Shown piece after piece: positions 5,087 to 8,768 of a stretch of 8,768 nt of DNA. This DNA is from Myxococcales bacterium. Its GTDB lineage: Bacteria > Myxococcota > Myxococcia > Myxococcales > Anaeromyxobacteraceae. The stretch is from NCBI GenBank assembly GCA_021848865.1, contig JAJZTO010000096.1, forward strand, positions 1 to 8,768, written 5' to 3'. The notes below the pieces were generated by a model, which searched no databases, had not been told where the DNA came from, and saw nothing but the letters and a program-made list of their open reading frames with translations. Positions within the stretch are counted from its first letter, which is position 1, and each line of letters begins with the position of its first letter. The position numbers were made by a program, and so were the translations under genes.

Positions 5087-6427
5087 CTACTCCAGCAGGT
5101 CGGCGATCTTCCTCATCACCAGGCCGCTGGCCAGCTTGGGGAAGAAGTAGGTGCTCTTCTGCGGCATGGTCTCGTCCCCCTCCGCCACCGCCTGCACCTG
5201 CCACATGGGGGTGGGGTTCACCAGGAAGCCGAGCGGGAACTCCCCCGCCAGCACCCGGTTCACCGCGGCGCCGGCGTCCATCTCGTAGCGCAGGTTCTCC
5301 TGGCGCTCCTGGGCCTCGGGGGAGATGCCCAGCAGGTGCTGCAGCACGATGGCGTGGAGCGCGGTGACGTCCAGGTCCCGCAGGGACTGGCTCGCGGGGA
5401 GCGGCACGCCGGTGAAGTCGGCGTCGTCCCGGAGCGTCAGGATGCGCCCGCGCCGGTCCTGCCCGGTGACCAGGAGGAAGGTGGTGGACTTGCCCGAGTG
5501 CTCGGCCAGCTTGCTGATGGCCCAGGCGCGCCCGGCGGGCCGCGCCAGGTCCTCGTCGAGGGTGCGCACGTCGAAGTAGCGCCCCAGGCGCTCCAGGAAG
5601 GCCCCGAGCTGGAACCCCGCGAGCCCGAGGAGCAGCCGGTGGGTCGGGTAGATGCACAGGCCGGGGTCGGCCATGGAGGTGAGCGCCATCAGCATGTAGC
5701 GGTGGCCGGACCCCTCCGGCAGGCCGGGCCGCTCCCGATCCACCTGGTCCCGGTAGGCGAGGCCCGACTCGTAGCGGTGGTGGCCGTCGGCGATGAACAC
5801 CTTGCGGGGGAGCATCACCGCCTGGAGCCGGGCCACCAGGGCCGCGTCCTCGACCCGCCAGAGCCGGTGGTGGACGCCGTCGTCGGAGTCGGCCTCGGCG
5901 ACCGGCTCGCCCTGGGCCAGGGCCTGGATGGCCTGGAAGCCGTCGCGCCGCGGGTCCTCGAAGAGGCCGAAGACCGGGGAGAGGTTGGCCCGGACCCGCT
6001 TCACCAGCTCCAGGCGGTCGAGACGCGGCGCGGCCAGCGTCTTCTCGTGCGGCAGGATGATGCCCTCGGCGTAGGCGTGCAGCCGGACCGCGGCCACCGC
6101 CCCGTAGCGCACGCAGGGCCGCCCGTCCGGGCCGGTGAAGGTCTGCTCCAGGCCGTACACCGCCGGGCGCGGGTCCTGGCGCACCACCCCCTCCGCCTGC
6201 CAGGCCTCCCAGCTCCGGGCCGCCCGGGCGTAGCGGTCGTCCCCGGGCCCGTCCCCGGGCCGCTCCGGCTCGAGGATGACGTGGACGACGTTGTGGGGGC
6301 TCCGGGCCGCGTAATCCTCCCGCTGGGCCGCGGAGATGACGTCGTAGGGCGGGGAGATGAGCGGCGAGAGCGTCGGGGGGCGCGCCGCGGCGTACCGGAC
6401 GGCTCGAAACGGGAGCAGCGCGGGCAT
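5087..6427 (-). CDS. DUF1015 family protein
   Basis: The product has 446 residues, about the usual family length. Conserved family blocks are visible in order: ISPPYDVIS (24-32), ILPHEKTL (124-131), FIADGHHRYESGLAY (211-225), GEFPLGFLVNPTP (395-407), and MPQKSTYFFPK (421-431) followed by LASGLVMRK. The dense His, Asp, Glu and Lys conservation indicates an enzyme. It is probably cytosolic, with no signal or membrane segment. I recall some members being associated with phosphorylation of free serine, but I am not sure of this and do not assign it here. The start is ATG at 6425-6427, giving the expected MPALLPFRAVRY opening; the ribosome site is weak. It sits 42 nt downstream of the tsaC-like gene and 10 nt upstream of hemB, so it is probably co-transcribed with both. 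Confidence 0.92.
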   Translation of the reverse strand: MPALLPFRAVRYAAARPPTLSPLISPPYDVISAAQREDYAARSPHNVVHVILEPERPGDGPGDDRYARAARSWEAWQAEGVVRQDPRPAVYGLEQTFTGPDGRPCVRYGAVAAVRLHAYAEGIILPHEKTLAAPRLDRLELVKRVRANLSPVFGLFEDPRRDGFQAIQALAQGEPVAEADSDDGVHHRLWRVEDAALVARLQAVMLPRKVFIADGHHRYESGLAYRDQVDRERPGLPEGSGHRYMLMALTSMADPGLCIYPTHRLLLGLAGFQLGAFLERLGRYFDVRTLDEDLARPAGRAWAISKLAEHSGKSTTFLLVTGQDRRGRILTLRDDADFTGVPLPASQSLRDLDVTALHAIVLQHLLGISPEAQERQENLRYEMDAGAAVNRVLAGEFPLGFLVNPTPMWQVQAVAEGDETMPQKSTYFFPKLASGLVMRKIADLLE

Positions 6428-6469
6428 GGGGGACGGACGCTAGATCACGGGCCGTTGGGGCGCAAGCCG

Positions 6470-7081
6470 TCAGCGCACCGCGGCCCGCACCGCCTCCCAC
6501 GCCACGGCCCCGGCGCGCACCAGCTCGGGCCCTTCCGGGCCGATCCGGACCACGGTGCTGGGCCGCCCGCCGGGGGCCGGGCCGGTGTCCAGCACCCCGT
6601 CGATCCGGGAGAGCAGCTCCGGCTCGAGATCCCCGGCCGCGACCGGAGGCGGCCCGCCGGAGAGGTTGGCCGAGGTGGAGACCAGGGCGCCGCCGGCGGC
6701 GGAGGCCAGGGCCCGGGCCGGCGCCCAGCCGGGGATGCGGATCCCCACCGTGCCGGTCCCGGCGGTGATGGCCGGGGAGAGCCCCGGCGCCGCCGGCAGC
6801 ACCAGGGTGAGGGGCCCGGGCCAGAAGCGGGAGGCCAGCCGCTCGGCCAGGCCCTCCAGGCCGGCGGCCACCTCCGCCACCTGCTCCCGGTCGGCGGCGA
6901 CGAGCGGCAGCGGCTTCCCCGCCGGGCGCGCCTTGGCGCCGGCGAGGCGGCGCAGCGCGTCCTCCCGGTTCCAGAGCGCCCCCAACCCGTAGAAGGTCTC
7001 GGTGGCGTAGGCCACGATGCCGCCGGCCCGCAGCAGCGCGGCGGCGCCGGGAAGGTCCAGGCGCGTCCCGGTCCCGGTCAC
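6470..7081 (-). CDS. tsaC: Threonylcarbamoyl-AMP synthase, TsaC/YrdC type
   Basis: The enzyme makes L-threonylcarbamoyl-AMP from threonine, bicarbonate and ATP, the first step of the t6A37 modification of ANN-decoding tRNAs. The product has 203 residues, the single-domain TsaC length without the extra C-terminal Sua5 domain. Visible motifs are ATETFYGLG (26-34), the KxR...K nucleotide-binding set at K50, R52 and K56 (KARPAGKPLPL), GIRIPGW (113-119), STSANLSG (135-142) and PSTVVRIG (174-181). The start is GTG at 7079-7081, overlapping the rfbD stop in the 4-base string GTGA. The frame stays open much further upstream, but that stretch lies inside rfbD and does not resemble this family. Related single-domain proteins such as YciO are an alternative, though the motif set fits TsaC. 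Confidence 0.92.
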   Translation of the reverse strand: MTGTGTRLDLPGAAALLRAGGIVAYATETFYGLGALWNREDALRRLAGAKARPAGKPLPLVAADREQVAEVAAGLEGLAERLASRFWPGPLTLVLPAAPGLSPAITAGTGTVGIRIPGWAPARALASAAGGALVSTSANLSGGPPPVAAGDLEPELLSRIDGVLDTGPAPGGRPSTVVRIGPEGPELVRAGAVAWEAVRAAVR

Positions 7082-7974
7082 GGCGCCCGCCCCTGCCACT
7101 CGGCGTGGAACCGGTCGATGGCCTCGTCCACCGGGAGCGGCTTCTCCCGCAGCAGGCCGGCGGCCCGGTCGACGCGGAGCCCCGCCCGCAGCGGGCGCGG
7201 CGCCGGCAGCCGGGCCTCGGCCGTCGCCACCCCGACGATCTCGCCCGACAGGCCGAAGCGGCGGGCCACCCGCCGGGCGAAGTCCACCCGGTCGAGCGCC
7301 GTGGCCCCGCTGGCGTGCAGGACGCCGCGGTAGTCGCTCTCCAGCAGCAGCTCCAGGCACATCGCGGCGCCGCTCGCCGCCAGCGTCGGCGACACCACCT
7401 GGTCGGCGAAGGCCCGCACCGCCTCGCCGCGGGAGAGCTTCTCCACGACCTGGGTGGCGAAGGTGGGCTTGGCGCCGGGCCGGCCGCTGAACACCACCGC
7501 CACCCGGGCCACGGCGCAGCCCGGGGCCAGCAGCAGCGCCGCCTCCTCGCCGCACCGCTTGGTGCGGGCGTAGGCGCCCCGGGGGTTGGGGAGGTCCTCC
7601 TCGCGGTAGGGCCCGGCCTCGCCGTCGAAGACGTAGTCGGTGGAGACCGCCACCAGCCGCGCCCCCAGGTCGCGGCAGGCCCTGGCCACCTGCTCGGTCC
7701 CGCCCACGTTGACCCGCCAGGCGGCGTCGGGGTCGCGCTCGCAGCCGTCCACGTCGGTGAGGGCCCCGGCGTGCAGCACCGCCTCGGCCCGGAAGGCCCG
7801 CAGCGCCTCGCCGGCCGAGCGGCCGTCCCCCAGGTCCACCTCCGCCCAGCGGTGCGGGCCGGGCGGCAACCGGCAGGCGCCCCGCCCCAGCGCCAGGACC
7901 TCGTGCCGTCCGCCGAGCCGGGCCACCGCCTCGCCGCCCAGGAGGCCGTTGGCGCCGGTGACCGCGACGCGCAC
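7078..7974 (-). CDS. rfbD: dTDP-4-dehydrorhamnose reductase
   Basis: RfbD (RmlD) reduces dTDP-4-dehydro-L-rhamnose to dTDP-L-rhamnose using NAD(P)H, the last step of activated rhamnose synthesis for surface polysaccharides. The product has 298 residues, standard length. The nucleotide-binding loop is GANGLLGG (7-14), followed by HAGALTDVDGCE (68-79) and NVGGTEQVA (89-97). The short-chain dehydrogenase catalytic set is STDYVFDG (111-118) with YxxxK at Y135-K139 (YARTK). The start is GTG at 7972-7974, sharing one base with the rfbB stop (TAGTG). GGAGGG at 7980-7985, inside the last rfbB codons, sits 5 nt upstream. A GTG at 8035-8037 would overlap rfbB more and add residues ahead of the Rossmann strand, so I reject it. 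The stop overlaps the tsaC start. Confidence 0.95.
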   Translation of the reverse strand: MRVAVTGANGLLGGEAVARLGGRHEVLALGRGACRLPPGPHRWAEVDLGDGRSAGEALRAFRAEAVLHAGALTDVDGCERDPDAAWRVNVGGTEQVARACRDLGARLVAVSTDYVFDGEAGPYREEDLPNPRGAYARTKRCGEEAALLLAPGCAVARVAVVFSGRPGAKPTFATQVVEKLSRGEAVRAFADQVVSPTLAASGAAMCLELLLESDYRGVLHASGATALDRVDFARRVARRFGLSGEIVGVATAEARLPAPRPLRAGLRVDRAAGLLREKPLPVDEAIDRFHAEWQGRAP

Positions 7975-8768
7975 TACCGCCCTCCGTACTGCCGGTCGTA
8001 GTAGGCGCGGTACGCGCCCGAGAGGATGCGTTCCCACCAGGACCGGTGCTCCACGTACCAGCGCACCGTCTCCGCCAGCGCCTCCTCGAAGCGCCGCGCC
8101 GGCGCCCAGGAGAGCTCGCGCCGCGCCTTGGCGGCGTCGATGGCGTAGCGCCGGTCGTGGCCCGGGCGGTCGGCGACGAAGCGGATGAGGCTCTCCGGCT
8201 TGCCCAGGCGCTCCAGCACCTGCCGGACGATGTCGAGGTTGCGCCGCTCGCTGGCCGCCCCGAAGTTGTAGACCTCGCCGGCCCGGCCCCGCTCCAGCGC
8301 CGCCAGCAGCCCGCGGCAGTGGTCCTCCACGTGGATCCAGTCGCGCACGTTCAGCCCGTCGCCGTAGACCGGCAGCGGCTGGTCCCGCAGCGCGTTGGCG
8401 ATCATCAGCGGGATGAGCTTCTCCGGGAACTGGTAGGGCCCGTAGTTGTTGGAGCAGCGGGTCACCACCACCGGCAGCCCGAAGGTCCGGGCGTAGGCCA
8501 GCGCCAGCAGGTCGCTCCCCGCCTTGGAGGCCGAGTAGGGCGAGGAGGGGTCGAGCGGCGTCTCCTCGGTGAAGAGCCCCTCCGGCCCGAGCGAGCCGTA
8601 GACCTCGTCGGTGGAGACGTGGACGAAGCGGCCCACCCCCGCCTCCCGGGCCGCCTCCAGCAGCACCTGGGTGCCCCGCACGTTGGTCTCGATGAAGACC
8701 GCCGCGGAGAGGATGGAGCGGTCCACGTGGCTCTCGGCGGCGAGGTGGAGCACCGCCTCGATGCGCTC
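7974..8768 (-). CDS. rfbB: dTDP-glucose 4,6-dehydratase, 5' partial
   Basis: RfbB (RmlB) converts dTDP-glucose to dTDP-4-dehydro-6-deoxyglucose, the second step of dTDP-L-rhamnose synthesis. The visible part is 264 residues in a frame that runs off the right edge. By comparison with full-length RfbB, roughly the first 70 residues, including the GGxGFIG nucleotide loop, are missing. The visible sequence starts ERIEAVLHLAAESHVDRSI, the family signature. The catalytic Thr-Asp-Glu lies in HVSTDEVYG (50-58) and Tyr/Lys in YSASK (78-82). RCSNNYGPYQFPEKLIP and VRDWIHVEDHCRG follow, all diagnostic of RfbB rather than other extended dehydrogenases. The GTG at 8751-8753 is internal, because the HLAAES strand is only the middle of the Rossmann fold. 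Its 3' end carries the ribosome site for rfbD. Confidence 0.97.
   Translation of the reverse strand, partial: ERIEAVLHLAAESHVDRSILSAAVFIETNVRGTQVLLEAAREAGVGRFVHVSTDEVYGSLGPEGLFTEETPLDPSSPYSASKAGSDLLALAYARTFGLPVVVTRCSNNYGPYQFPEKLIPLMIANALRDQPLPVYGDGLNVRDWIHVEDHCRGLLAALERGRAGEVYNFGAASERRNLDIVRQVLERLGKPESLIRFVADRPGHDRRYAIDAAKARRELSWAPARRFEEALAETVRWYVEHRSWWERILSGAYRAYYDRQYGGR

Noticed and set aside
3388..7333. Very long open frames on the plus strand opposite hemB, DUF1015, tsaC and rfbD
   Set aside because: Stops are rare in antisense frames of GC-saturated genes. Their translations are low-complexity Gly/Arg/Ala/Pro/His strings without motifs, while the minus strand encodes clear full-length families.
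7082..7555. N-terminal extension of the TsaC-type protein
   Set aside because: The extension overlaps rfbD in another frame, is low-complexity, and is unlike the family. The GTG at 7079-7081 gives the normal length and a standard GTGA overlap.

Overview
The window is very GC-rich, coding almost end to end, with strong G/C preference at third codon positions. It looks like chromosomal DNA of a high-GC myxobacterium-like organism, with Anaeromyxobacter or a relative as my best guess. The guess rests on base composition, the tandem cysteine-rich secreted-type protein and the gene types. No single feature proves the taxon.

Layout. Positions 2-1834 on the plus strand hold the 3' part of a large cysteine-rich repeat protein whose start lies off the left edge. 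Everything else reads on the minus strand. A perfect 13-bp hairpin at 1846-1876 separates the repeat gene from a convergent SAM-dependent methyltransferase gene (1937-2707). Next come a 16-bp terminator hairpin, tRNA-Ala(GGC) at 2854-2929, a small coiled-coil protein with a TTG start (2950-3228), and a 36-residue Lys/Arg-rich protein (3301-3411).

The right-hand two thirds form a compact minus-strand gene run. In transcription order it is rfbB (partial at the right edge), rfbD, a TsaC/YrdC-type threonylcarbamoyl-AMP synthase, a DUF1015 protein, hemB and an RDD-family membrane protein. Junctions are overlapping or very short: 1-nt overlap, 4-nt overlap, 42-nt gap, 10-nt gap, 6-nt gap. This suggests one operon.

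How the genes relate. rfbB and rfbD are two of the four dTDP-L-rhamnose enzymes; rfbA and rfbC would be expected beyond the right edge. The remaining members of the run serve tRNA t6A modification, an unknown function (DUF1015) and tetrapyrrole synthesis, so the cluster is transcriptionally compact but not one pathway. The most unusual element is the repeat protein: its modules carry the six-cysteine C-C-CC-C-C spacing of inhibitor-cystine-knot miniproteins, repeated about 18 times.
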